Origin: Spirodela intermedia
Taxonomy: Eukaryota > Streptophyta > Magnoliopsida > Alismatales > Araceae
Direction of reading: 5' to 3'
DNA: 64,000 bases
NCBI GenBank assembly: GCA_902729315.2
Contig: LR746274.1
Span: 2,011,037 to 2,075,036, forward strand
Shown in pieces: positions 12,701 through 25,391 of the stretch (the stretch's first letter is position 1; each line of letters opens with the position of its first letter). The position numbers and the translations under genes were made by a program. The notes under the pieces were generated by a model. The model did not search any database and was not told the DNA's origin. It saw only the letters and a list, made by a program, of their open reading frames with translations.

Positions 12701-15700
12701 GTACGGATAATATTGTCATTGCAGACTTTTGGTTAGTTTACAGTAACGTTATTCTTTCTCTTACAGGCTCACATATCCAGGCATCTGCACCAAGAAGCTC
12801 GAGGGTGTGACTATATAGTTTTATGGTTAGATTGTGATCGTGAAGGAGAGAACATTTGTTACGAAGGTAAACTATTGGTGCAATTTTGGTGCGATGGTCT
12901 TCAATATTTCCTGAATGTTTTTCATAGATCCTTTTTTTACAGAGAAACACAGTTGCCCCCTTGCAAACCGTTGCTTCCCTCTTTTTATTTTTTCATTGCC
13001 AGATTTCTGTATGTACGCTGGGCGATTTTGCATTCGTAGTACTGGTCATATGCTTATGCTCTTATCTCTTATCAATCATAAATATAGTTTCCTATCCTGA
13101 ATTCAACCCTGTGTTAAGTTTTACTTCACCTTAATTCGAACCCATTCCTTCCCTGAAAACAATATAACAGCGAGCATCGTGTTTCATGTTACACATTACT
13201 TTATGGGGAAGGAATAAGCCGAAAACGATAGAGACGTGAATAGAGATAGAACGTGTCAAGTATCCCACACAGTGCAGGAGCTGAAGAACGATAATGCATT
13301 CTGTATAGTGCTGATCAGTCCAGGTTTTGTACCTCTATGCTTTCTTAGTGGCTTGCGTCTGGGAAATTAACCAGGGAGGAAAAGGCATATGGAGAAATCA
13401 TGTTCATTTCTGTAGAAGCAGGGAGGGGAGGTGTTATGAAGCATAGAATTTTTGTTAAAATGATATTACTTCACATAATCTGGGACTTTGAGCAGAGAAC
13501 TGCAATATTATTCCACTTAAAATTGGTTGTTAGAAAATACTTGATAGAGTCCATTCAATGTCCTCTTTTTTTCCAACTGTTGTACCATCCTAACGTTCGT
13601 TTCTGCAGAAAAGCATATTTATGTGGTATCTATTTCTAATATTCAGTAATATTTTGGTGTAAAACCAGGCGAAGGATCTTCAAAACTAAGATCAATGGCC
13701 CAGGGATTTGTCTTTATTGGATATAGGAGTGTGAAGTGGTGAACTTTCTTGTTCCAGTTTTTATTACTAGTATTCCTACGCTGGACAACTTTCATGTCAG
13801 TTTATCAAAATAATTTTGTAGATCAATTAGTCGCAGAAATACTTGTACAGCGGGAGATATACCAGATAACCAATAATGGGTGAGGATTTCCTATGTTTCT
13901 CGGAAAATGAGAGTCATAAGTTTATTATTATTGGTTAAATCAGTACTGTTTGTATTGTATTGGTTGTATGGAATGATATGGGTTTGCTCAAAGAGGTTAG
14001 GCGTTAAATATCATTTTTCTTGGTGATAATTATAGATTGAAATTGGTGACAGTGTTTCTTGTTGTCCAGTTTTTAATGTTAGTGTTTTGTTTCTTTGACA
14101 ATGTATTCGGGTGAAATCTCTGACTAGTAATTGAATTTCATATTTATAGGCTTTAGGAAGCCCTTTGATCATGAGATTTCGAGGGTATTGCTTCATATTC
14201 TGCTGAATGCCATTGTCATTCGGAATTGATTTATTATCTTCTGGTTCATTGGTCTAGATTCGATTTTTCATCCTCTGGTTCATCATTCTATCAATTTTTA
14301 AGTTGTCAAAAAGGATTTTCTTGGGACCCAATTCTCTTACTTGCCACTAATCACTAGCATAATATTATGCGCGTATTTGTCACTGTGCAACGTCATACCT
14401 TAATATTCGATCAAATTAAGTTGAATCTAGTGTTTCATAGCTATCAGATTATTTTGTTAGTATTTCATAGGCAGAATATTTTATGGTGACAAACTTTCTT
14501 TTTTCTCTATGAGAAAATTTTGTTGGATTTATAAAAGTGATTAATACATTGGACAATGTTCGCTGTCCAGTTATTGAGTGCATTGGAGTACATGAATCTG
14601 AGGTAGGGAAAAAAATTTATCGTGCTCGATTTTCTTCTGTCACTGAGAAAGACATATTGAAGGCCATGAACAACCTTGTTGAGCCCAACAAAGATGAAGC
14701 TTTAGCTGTAGATGCACGACAAGAGATAGATTTGAAAGTTGGAGTGGCATTTACCCGGTTTCAGACACGTTATTTTCAAGGGAAATATGGCAACCTTGAT
14801 TCCAGAGTAATCTCGTAAAGCTCTCATATCTTCTCTGACAGACATGTTCGATCAACATCTTTTCATGTTTATTACATCTCTGACTGCTGTTCTATTTCTT
14901 CAGCTATGGCCCTTGCCAAACGCCTACTCTTGGATTTTGTGTGCAACGTTACTTGCAAATTACAACATTTAAGCCAGAAAAATTCTGGTCTTTGCATCTT
15001 TATATTATGAAAGATTCATATGAGCTCCAACTGGAATGGGAACGCAAAAAAATATTTGATTTTGATGTGAGCTCCTTTACGGCTTGAATTTTAGCTTATT
15101 TTTTCAAATACATACTCTTCGTTTATGAAAAATCTGTATGCTTCTTTTTGTCGTCACTTCTAGGTTGCCGTGATGTTTCAAAAGATGGTTGTCAATGATG
15201 GGACTCTGAAAGTGACTAATGTTTCAACAACTGAGGAGTGCAAAACTCGCCCTTGTGGCCTTAACACGGTCAACTTGTTGAAGGTTTGCATCAAAACAAT
15301 TTCTTTACTATTGTTCTGTTTCTCTGGAAGATAATTATATTTTATTTGAGTTATTTATTTATTACGTCAAAGAACGACAACAGCAGCCCTAAAATTTTAC
15401 TGAAGCATCTTATGTCTCAAAAAAATCACATTGTCTTCTAGATTTCGTGATGATAAGTGTTGAAATACTGTCCCTTAGTGTATCGTGTCTTTCATTTTAG
15501 TGAAACACGTGCCTGTCTTATTGTGTCTCGTACTGTAAGGTTCATAGGTCTAGAACCTTCCTCGTGGATCTGTTATAAATAACAGACCCCTGTCATGATT
15601 GTAAACTGAATAGAATTTCTCCCTTATTCGAATTTAAGCCTCTTCCATTTTGAACGAGCAGATTCTCTCTCTCAAAGATTCAAAGAGACAATAAGTAAAA

Positions 15701-18700
15701 AATATCATGCATCATATATTTGCATCTATTACTCTTGTTATTATAACTAGTAATCTCATCATGCGGGTGAGGTCAATTGCACATATAGGCTCCTGTTTAG
15801 CCTCGTTTTTTTTAGATAACTGATACAGCCAACCCTGTCATTGTATGCAACGCTCACTTGCTATATAATATGGTCTCTAGAGCAATGTACAATAACTTCA
15901 TGTGTCAGAACATGAGATCATTTTTCTACCGATAGTGTTGTCTGGTCGATTTAAAGGATGGAATTTTAAGTGCTGCAATTTTACCTTTTTTTCATGTCAA
16001 CTTATGATTGTATTAAAAGAATGATGTTAGCTATATAGCTGATTTTGGGTATTCTATGATTCAGGTTGCCTCAAGTGCATTGGGCTTAGGTCCTCAAGTT
16101 GCAATGCAAGTGGCAGAACGACTGTACACTCAAGGGTTCATCAGGTTTTTATTTTCACATGTTTTTGTCCTCTAAAGATTGAAGTCATTGCTTCCTACGG
16201 TTTAACAGACTTGAGCTATTTGTACACTGTCGTGAATATTTGAAAATGTCTCTAAGACAATTTCGTTTAATAAAATTACTCCTTTTGATAATATCTAAAC
16301 TACACTTCTGCTGGTATTTAGTAGATAACATCAAAAAATTATATGACACCTTTGCCATCAAGCTTAAATGTGGTCAGAAACTTGATGCTTGCTAGAATTA
16401 AAGCCAATAGAGTCAACAATGTTTGTCAGTTCACTATATTCATCATTTATTGCCTGGAATCATTTCACATATTTATCTTAGACTATGTAGCATCACCTAA
16501 TCTTACACTGTTTTGATGACTGTATACCATGTTTCCATCCACCTCTGTTGCCTGAGACAAGTAATAAGGTGGTCATCAGTGCCTATGCTCTAAGGGCTTA
16601 TGAGTCGATAGATTTGCTGAATTTACATATATCTAGGGGACTTCTTGAGTTTTGATTTATGTCCATTCTACATATATCTAGTTATGTTCATCAATGAGCT
16701 AGGGGGGTTATTGATTTACCCTATGATGACTGTTATGTCTGCATGACCCTTTATGGGAATGATACTCTATCCCGTGGGATTTTGTGAGGTAGAATTTCTC
16801 TCAATGCGACTTTCATAGACTCAATAGTATGAGGAAGGCATCTTGAGAAGAGAATTAGAAGAATTTGTGCAAAATCTTAAATATATTTTGTTGCCTCATG
16901 AGATAGGGTTGTGTCCAATTACTCCACCATGTGATTCTTTTAACCGTCATAATGAATATTTCAATTGGACGAAGCCTCGTTTTACCTCAGCCGGATTCTA
17001 TTTTCGTTCCTAGGCACGTCTTGGACACGAGGAGATCCAACAAGATGTGATTTTCTTTCTGCGCAGCTCAAGGTAGATAGCTCTGGTTCAACAGCATTCT
17101 CTTTGCTGAAGTGGACATAGACATGATTATGATAACTTGCATCATTGGGGATTTCACTCTTGAAAAAATCATTGCATCATTCGTCTCTCTAGCAGCTGGA
17201 TGATACGAGACAGATTAGGGTAACTGGCCAACTCAAGATGGGTAGTCTCCTGACCTCACAATCTTTGATGAAAAAAAGCTTGTCCCATGATTTCGTTCAT
17301 CCATTCATTTATTGGCTTACCAAATAACTACATCTGATGGGAATCTTCTCTATCAGCTGAGATAATATGAACGAATTAAAGTAGCTTCAAAGACTGGGTG
17401 AATCTTTTTTATTGAAAGGGAAACTGAACAAACGCCACCTTTACATAGATTCTCTCCCTGACAGGTGAAAATGTATTCACGCATTGCTAGACTCTGTCAT
17501 CAATTAAGGCATTAACCTTTAGTGATTTATCTGTACTAAATCTAAATCCTTCATGATAGTCCGAAGACTCCAGTGTTTTTATAATCATCTAACTTTTGCC
17601 TTCATTAATTTTGTTTCCAATTTTGCTTTTACATTGAGTAGCTCTTTCCTGGTGCCACTGTAATATATCGTATACTCGTTCAATTTTTGTAGTGAACTAT
17701 GTTTGAAGATAAACAGGTCCACCACGTTGTCTGTAGTTCTTTATATTACTACACTCTTCTGGATGTCAAAAATTATGCACCATACTGTCATCATTCCCCA
17801 AAGCAAATTTACAATACTTCTTTCTGTTAATTCGTGTTCCTCTCGATATGTTCTCTTTCTAATGTTAAACTTTTGTCTCTTTCCTTTTCATTAGTTATCC
17901 CCGTACAGAGAGCACTGCCTACCCTGCCTCATTTGATTTCCAAGGCACTGTTGAAGCGTTACAATATAATCCTGCATTGAGAGAATATGTGCAAGCATTG
18001 TTAGTGAATGGTTTCCAGAAGCCACGGATGGGATCTGATGCAGGTGATCACCCTCCTATTACTCCTATGAAATCAGCCAGTGAAGACATGTTAGGAAATG
18101 ATGCCTGGCGATTGTACATGTACATTTGTCAACATTTTATTGGGAGTATCAGTCATGATTGCAAGTACACAAGGTCAAAAACTTTACTCCTTTTCAAGAA
18201 TTACCTACTATGTTTCTTCATGATGTGTTCAGAAATCCTTAATTGCTTGATACCATACGATTCCTAAACTCTTGGAGTGCATTGGTAACATTCTCCTATT
18301 TAGTCATGTGGTGAACTACCATACTGATTTTGTTTGTCATTATGCTTAAAGCAACCTTGGTAAACTGATTGAGTAGGATAAAACGACAACAAGAAGATGA
18401 TCGAAAGCTAATCCCTGTGATTAAATCAATCCTGAAAAAATTTGAATGTGGTGCCTTCAAGGTACAGAAATTCTGGATAGATAAATCTTGCAAAGCCAAA
18501 TATTTTAGCTGATTGACAAGTTCTTCCAGAGTTTATATGAAATTTCCTGTTTAACTGACCCAGCTTCTCAGACTCTTCGTTTTTATGCTTCAAACTTTAT
18601 AAAGATACCTTATGATTTTTAATGCGGCTTTTTAGAGAAACTGATTGAGTTGACAGATGGAGAAAACTTATTCTGTGATATCCATTGGCAGAAACGGATT

Positions 18701-21700
18701 TTTTTAAAATTTGTGAGTGGAAAATGAAAACAAAGGCCACGAATTATTAATACAGCACCTTGAAAAGTTAATTATGTATAGTTTTGATCATTAAAAGGAT
18801 CCACGCTTATAAATTTTCTTTGTGATATTGCATTATATTTAAAGTTTGAAGGAATACTTCTGGGGATACTGTGGCTTAATTGATGGGACTTTGGTGTTGC
18901 ACGTTTAATGATATCTGTGGGGAAGAATGTACAAATAGGAGTTTGGTTCTTAGTTGGACTGTTTCTTACTTTGTCGGTTTTTTTGTTGTTTGGTTATTTC
19001 CTTGTTGTGGCCATGGTACCTATACATAACAGTTGGCTATGCTGTGGATATGAATTCAGTTTCTTCTCTGCATATCCTCCTAGGGTTTATGCCACTGTTC
19101 ACGACAATATCAAACATGCTTATGGCCCACAAAGAGACTGGGATAATGAAAATGATTACTTTACTGGTGGATGTTTAAGATTTACATACTAGCTTTGGTC
19201 TACTATTACGGTGTTGGCATTGTGTAAGTTTGCTTTATATAGCGTTTTAAAGAACTTAGCTGAGCCATAGATGTTCATTCATTTAATCGTTTGTGTAATC
19301 TACCTCCCGCTATAATTATTCTTGCTCCAACCATATCATAGCTGATCGCTGGACTTGTTTGACCTATTTTCATTCTAAATGGATTACAATTGTCCTTGAC
19401 CCAACATGTTATTTCCACGAACCTGAATGAAAGGAATGGGAACAAGCGACTATGGATTAGAGTTCGTTTGTTTTAGTTTGTATTATGAGCTGCATTTTTA
19501 TGCGTGGTCCTCTAATATATGATGTGGCTGTGAATATGCACATAGTGCCTGTAGAAGGAAATTAATATAAGTTTTCTATCTGTCCAGTTCAGCCCTAGTT
19601 TTAGCACTTATGTTTTTTTAGAATTATATGTCTAGCACCATAGATATATAATCGCAGACTGATGTTGGGTATGATTGTGATAGAGTAGATACCGTAACTA
19701 GAAATAACAGTCGAATTTTCAGAAGTGTCTTAGCAGAACGTATGATCACTTGTGTGTGCACTGAGATCGTTGGCCTTCGAGTTTTTTTCAAATAGAGGGG
19801 ATTGCGGAAATCAGCGTCTTTCATTTTGATTGGTATCACTATATTATTTCGCCATTTTGGTACAGACTAACGATTTTCTTCCAAACCACGTTTGTAGATC
19901 TTTCTTTGACCATTTACACTTCCATCCTTTTCTTTCTGAACTTTAATATCTTCTTTCAGAAAAAGTAAACGAGATTGTATGTCATTTCATGGGCAGGGAA
20001 GGGATTGTGATGTTCAAATTGTCAATATCTAAAGAAATTGTGTGCATTATTGAATTTCGACCTAGTAGTGTCATTCTTTTGCATGAATGCATTTAATTTA
20101 AATAATGTTACATTATTTTTTTTAATTTCCATTACAGGACAAAAGTAGAATTTGAATCAGGAGCTGAGCTGTTCTGCGTTGTTGGACAGCATGTTACATG
20201 CAAAGGATTTACGTCTATCATGCCATGGATGGCAGTAAATGAGAAAAAACTTCCTCAATTCCTACGTGGGGAGAGAATCAAAATGATGAAGGTTGACATA
20301 TATGAGGTAGGAAACTATGACATTTTTTATTGGTTGGCTTTCTACGAATGATTTAGACTATGACAATTTCAAGGAAATAATGAATTTGTTCATTCTTCAT
20401 GAATAATTTAATACCTTGTGTTTATTCAAATAATTATTTCATCATATTCATTTTTACAAAGTAGCTTTTTGATAGACTTTGTTGATTTCAGGGTAACACC
20501 ACACCCCCAGATTATCTCAGTGAGAGTGAGCTTATTTCTCTTATGGAAAAGCATGGAATTGGCACAGATGCATCTATCTCTGTCCACATAAACAACATAT
20601 GCGAACGGAACTATGTGCAGGTCCTCATTTTTTGTTTGGAGATTACTCTAATTTATATGAATTATTTTATTGTTGTACAATGGGTGATTATCCTTCTATT
20701 GGTGAATTTCTGAAGGCTGCATTTTGGATCTGAGTGTCGGTATATGTTTCTTGGTTTACTTAAGTCATAAATGGTATGATAAAATGAGTGAACTTTTTTC
20801 CCCAGACAGGCGAATGATTACATTGATCCTAATGCACCTATGGAGAAGTTACTCATTGTCAGTACAAAATTACGACTAGGAAGTTCTTCCCAATGCACGA
20901 TTTGTATTCTAGCATTTATCTTACTACTTTCCAAGGCTTATGTGTTTTTATTTTATTTTAAAGGTCAATGCTGGGAGGAGGTTGGTTCCAACTGCTCTTG
21001 GAACTGCCCTGATAAGAGGGTATCAATGTATTGATCCGGATCTATGTTTGCCAGACATCCGCAGTTTTATCGAGCAACAGATCACCCTAATTGCCAAAGG
21101 GAAAGTGAATCATGCGTGGGTTGTACGACATGCTCTGCAACAATTTATGCAAAAGTACTCGTATTTTGTCAAACAGGTATCTCTATAGCTCAAATGGGAG
21201 TAAGGCTTAATGAGAATGCTGGCATGTCAGAATTCTGTCTGGATAGTTGCTGTATCTGACTTTTTTAATGATTCACAGGTTTCAAAATTATATCTTCGGA
21301 AATAATTAATTATTTCAATTAGAACTCACAAAATTGCTTGTTTTCCTTTTCATCTGTAAGTTTTTTTATTCCCTTTTTCAATTTTCCATCGTAGATTCTT
21401 GTATTAAACACCTTTTATAGATGTTTTTTTTTCCTTCTTTGCTGTGATGACAATTAGATTACTTTTAGTTCACAGATATGAATAGTCTTAACTGGAGCTA
21501 GCAGAAAGCTTTCTGTTGTTCAAAGACTCTCAGAAAATTTGGCAGTGATCTTCTAGTGATGATGTGACTGTTTCTGAGGTTTTGGGATGCGCTGGGAAAA
21601 TCCATGCTTGTTGAGTTAAAGTGAAGCCGATGGCTGGATAGAAGCTTTTATGAAGGAAACGAAAGTGAAGAACCAGGAGAAGAAAATCGAGATGGAAAAG

Positions 21701-24700
21701 GCTGTGAATTTTTTTTCTACGAAAGATTCTCCTCAGAGAAATTTATTATCTGGAACGAAAATTTCTAAGACAGATTCTAGGGAATGGTGAAGGATTGAGG
21801 GCCGGAGGTTTCTGGCTTGTGATTTGCAGATTTCAAAAATAGGAAAAGAAAAAAAAAAGCATCTGGAGAAGCCTCCTACCTCCTATCTCTACCTATTTCT
21901 TGCGACATAAATCTAAAGTTTAAGATAGAGGAGGGCGTCTTGAAAACATGAAACCGTGTCCTAATCAGCCCCTATTGCTCAAGGGAAAATATAATTTTCT
22001 GCAAGTTCCTATTAAAAAAAATCCTATGATTCATTCATTTTGCAAAGTTTTTAGAACGCTTTATGGTTTTGATCGAGGCGGTTATTTTCCTTCCATATTT
22101 TGGGGTCTGATCCTGGCTCTGCAGGCTTTGCAAATATCTTGCGGCTAGAACTGTTTAGATGTTTTTTGCACCTTCCATTCACCAGCCAATGAATGTTACA
22201 CATTTCGGGTAGAGGTGGACCCAGGAATGTTGCTTACCTTTATTGTTCAGCAAATAATTACACCATGGTTCTGGGCGCATAGAGCAGGTACGATAGGGAT
22301 CAAAACACTTACAGAAGTTTCTTAATGACTGGAACAAAGAGAAGTCTGTGGACATGGGTTTAAAAATTCTGTTTAGGGTTTAAAAACCTGGTTCAAAAGA
22401 TAGTGCCTTTTGCCGAAGTCAGAGGTGGATTGTTTTGGTGGAACGAAGGACACTACGTTTGAACCAAGTTGTCGACACTACTTCTGTCAATGTAGAGAGC
22501 GGCACGATAACCATTTCTTAGTGTTGTGGTAAACTTGTATATTAATGGTAGTGGCGAAGTATTTGATTGTGTTTTACAAAAAGGAATAGTCATGTTCTTT
22601 GTATATACGTCTTAAATTATTCATAAGCATCATCAAGTAAACTTGCTTTGAAATATAACCAGCATGTTATAAACTGTTGATTCTAATTGGCCATATTTTT
22701 CTTCTTTTAGTTCATAATTTTTCATTAAGATCTTTGCTACGTGATACGTCTTAGATTCTTCTTCGCACGCATCATCAAGTAAATTTTCTTTGAAATATAA
22801 CCGGCATGGTATAAAATATTGATTATTATAGGCCATATTCTTCTTCTTTTAGGTCATAGTTTTTCATTAAGATCTTAGCTATGTGATACGCCTTAAATTC
22901 TTCTTCACAGGCATCATCAAGTAAACTTGCTTTGAAATATAACCAACACAGTATAAAATATTGATTCTCATAGGCCATAGAAAAATATGGCCTATTTTTC
23001 TTCTTTTAGGTCGTAGTTTTTCATTAAGATTTTAGCTGTGTAAGCCACGTTTTTGCCCATGTAATATAGGTAACAAGTCATCAATATGTACACGTTGGTC
23101 GAATTCAGAAGTTTTCTTTATTAAATAGATGTTATGCATAGTTTTGTTTAACAAAAAAGAAAACAGAAAGCATGTAAAATGTCGTCATTTTTCTTTGAAG
23201 ATATTTCTACATGCTGCTCATGTTCGAGATGTCTAAAAACTTTTAAGATCACTTTTGCGTTGGCTTTGTTGCACAGTGCCGAATATATCCATCTCCATTC
23301 CCCTTGCTTAGCATAGAGTTCCCACAAAAAGAAAAAATATATCCTGAGGGTTTACATAAAAACGATAAAATTCGTAATCATCTAAAGACAATCTCTGGAT
23401 CAAAATTCTGAGCCAGAGATTTTCTCAATCTCTTTTCTTTCTCTCTCGTAGGAGCTTCATCTTGTTGCGCTCTACTCACAGAGTCTGCCAAGCAACAGCA
23501 CTCTTGAACTGTCCTGGGCACCCTTCTATTTAATTTCTTCAGGTTCTTCTAGTACAATGAAGTCGACATGTTCTGCAGCCTGATTACAATCGTAAATACG
23601 TGCCAATTTACTTGCCTCGCCTCTTCAAAAAAAAATATCAGAATTGTTTCTTTAGATATGTTATCTCTCTTCTCACTGATCTCCTGTCAGATGTCTGCCC
23701 ATTTTATGTAAAAGCGGAGTTGGATTTTTATGAAATACTTGCTCCACCAAAATCCCATATATTTTCTTCTCAGTTGTGAAAGCTTCCATCCGAATCTCTG
23801 AGCCTGGCTTTCTCTCTCTTTCCCAGATTGAGCGAATGGATGCCCTGTTTGAGGCACAGTTCTCACCTTTGGCAGACACAGGCCGTCTACTGAGCAAGTG
23901 CGGTAAGTGCACTCATTACATGAAGTACATCTCCTCTCGCCCATCGCGGTTGTATTGCGTCACCTGCGAAGAGGTCTACAGTCTTCCCCAGAACGGAAGT
24001 ATCAAGGTAATTCTTCTTACCCATTTTAAGCCGCCATTTTTAGGATCTGTTCTGATGTTCTATCTTGCGTGTTCATGTGAATCAACATCTTCTGGGTTTT
24101 TGAGTTCTTGGTCCGTGATGCTGCTGCGTTTTTCCCTTTTTGGATAATAATCGCCTCCTTCCCAATGAAAGCTGATTCAGTCACCTTTCAAAACCCCATT
24201 TCATTACTATATATATGTGTGTGTACGTGTTTGGGGGACTTCTAATGGCCAAAAGCGCGGAGAACCCGGTTGAGGTCCATGCCAGCTGGATGATATCTGA
24301 TTCTCTGCTTCCTCCTTCACCAGCTCTACAAGGAGCTGGCCTGCCCTCTGGACGGCTTCGAGCTTCTCCTCTTCTCCACCGGCGGCCCCGAGGGCAAGTC
24401 CTTCCCGCTCTGCCCCTACTGCTACAACAGCCCCCCCTTCGAAGGGATCGAAAAGCTCCTCCCCGGAAGCTCCGCCAAGCCGGGCATGCCCTGCTCCCTC
24501 TGCCCGCACCCAACGTGCCGCCACTCGCTCATCTCCCAGGGCGTCTGCGCCTGCCCGGAGTGCGGTGGCGGCGGAGGAGGAACGCTCGTCCTCGACCCGG
24601 TAAGCGCCCCCAAGTGGAAGCTCTGCTGCAACATCTGCAACTGTCTCGTCCTCCTCCCGCAGGGCGCCCACCGCATCTCCACGACGGGGAAGAGGTGCCC

Positions 24701-24935
24701 CGATTGCGACTCCGCCGTGCTCGAAGTGGACTTCAACAAGAAGACGACGCCGCTCGCGGGCGGCGCCACCCTGCACGCCGGCTGCATCCTGTGCGACGAA
24801 CTCCTGCACTCCCTCGTGGAGATGAAGCACGGCAGGTCCATGTTCAGGCGCGGCAGAGGGAGGGGCAGAGGGAGGAGGCCCGGCGGAGGGAGAGGCCGTG
24901 GAGGAGACCCCAAGATGAGCTTCCGCGACTTTTAG
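6795..24935 (+). CDS. TOP3B: DNA/RNA topoisomerase 3-beta (type IA)
   Basis: Type IA topoisomerase that passes single strands through a transient 5'-phosphotyrosine break. Animal TOP3B also acts on RNA. Fifteen exons: 6795..6815, 6898..6954, 7920..8023, 10402..10495, 12767..12866, 14538..14814, 14904..15066, 15164..15283, 16065..16144, 17895..18173, 20138..20306, 20492..20620, 20964..21176, 23827..24006, 24324..24935; 2598 nt, 865 residues, close to family length. The TOPRIM region has EKPS (9-12) and DCDREGEN (114-121). The catalytic tyrosine is Tyr340 in [19 protein letters not shown] and [11 protein letters not shown] are typical core motifs. From residue 627 come cysteine pairs of zinc-finger type (CGKC, CVTC, CPYC, CSLC, CPEC, CNIC, CPDC). 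The tail is a GRGRGR/GGGRGRG box, separating this from TOP3-alpha. Introns 2-5, 8-10 and 13 are about 0.8-2.7 kb. Exon 15 reads through a GT-like site at 24601, as homology requires. Confidence 0.95.
22606..23050 (+). repeat. 142-bp tandem repeat in TOP3B intron 13
   Basis: Three head-to-tail copies of an AT-rich unit. The anchor word CATCATCAAGTAAA begins at 22628, 22770 and 22912, exactly 142 bp apart. Each unit also carries TTTGAAATATAACC, GGCCATA, CTTCTTTTAG and TTTTTCATTAAGAT in the same order. The third copy has an insertion making a small inverted repeat, TAGGCCATA / TATGGCCTA, near 22972-22996. No coding capacity. Confidence 0.85.
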
Positions 24936-25391
24936 ACCTTCCCTTCCTTGAAAAATCCAATCGATCGCTCCGAGTGTTTCTTCACTCTGCTCGGCATGTT
25001 ATTATTCAGTAAATCTAAGCCCATTGACTTTCTTGCTGCTCTCTAATCCACCTGATGGAGTGGCCGCTCGATCTTATCGCCCATTGACCCAAGATTCTTT
25101 ATACCAAAAAAAACACATTTAGCTGAGAATTATCCGAATGCAGTACTAATTTTCTCCACGTGATGCTCCGGCATTCAAAAGTCAACGGGCCACCTAGAAC
25201 AACGGCGTCTGTTCTCTCAGCTCTTTCCTTTCCTCCCCAAACCTCTCAGCAGGAAGACCTTGGAAGTTGCTCCAAGAAACCCAGATCCAGATATCATAAA
25301 CGGATGCCAGGGCGAGTCTAACCTGTCTCATCCCATCTCCTGCTGGTGCAAGCCGGATGGCCTCTAAATCTTCTCCGAGTAGAACAGTCCT
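24936..25391. other. Convergent intergenic TOP3B / CD2BP2-like
   Basis: 456 bp between two stop codons that face each other. It must hold both 3' UTRs and polyadenylation regions. No open frame of interest was seen. Confidence 0.7.

Noticed and set aside
22606-23050. CRISPR-like regular repeats
   Set aside because: The 142-bp units are contiguous without unique spacers in a plant intron; this is an ordinary tandem repeat.
24601-24606. GTAAGC donor-like site inside the last TOP3B exon
   Set aside because: Reading through keeps homology ([15 protein letters not shown]), so it is not used in the main transcript.
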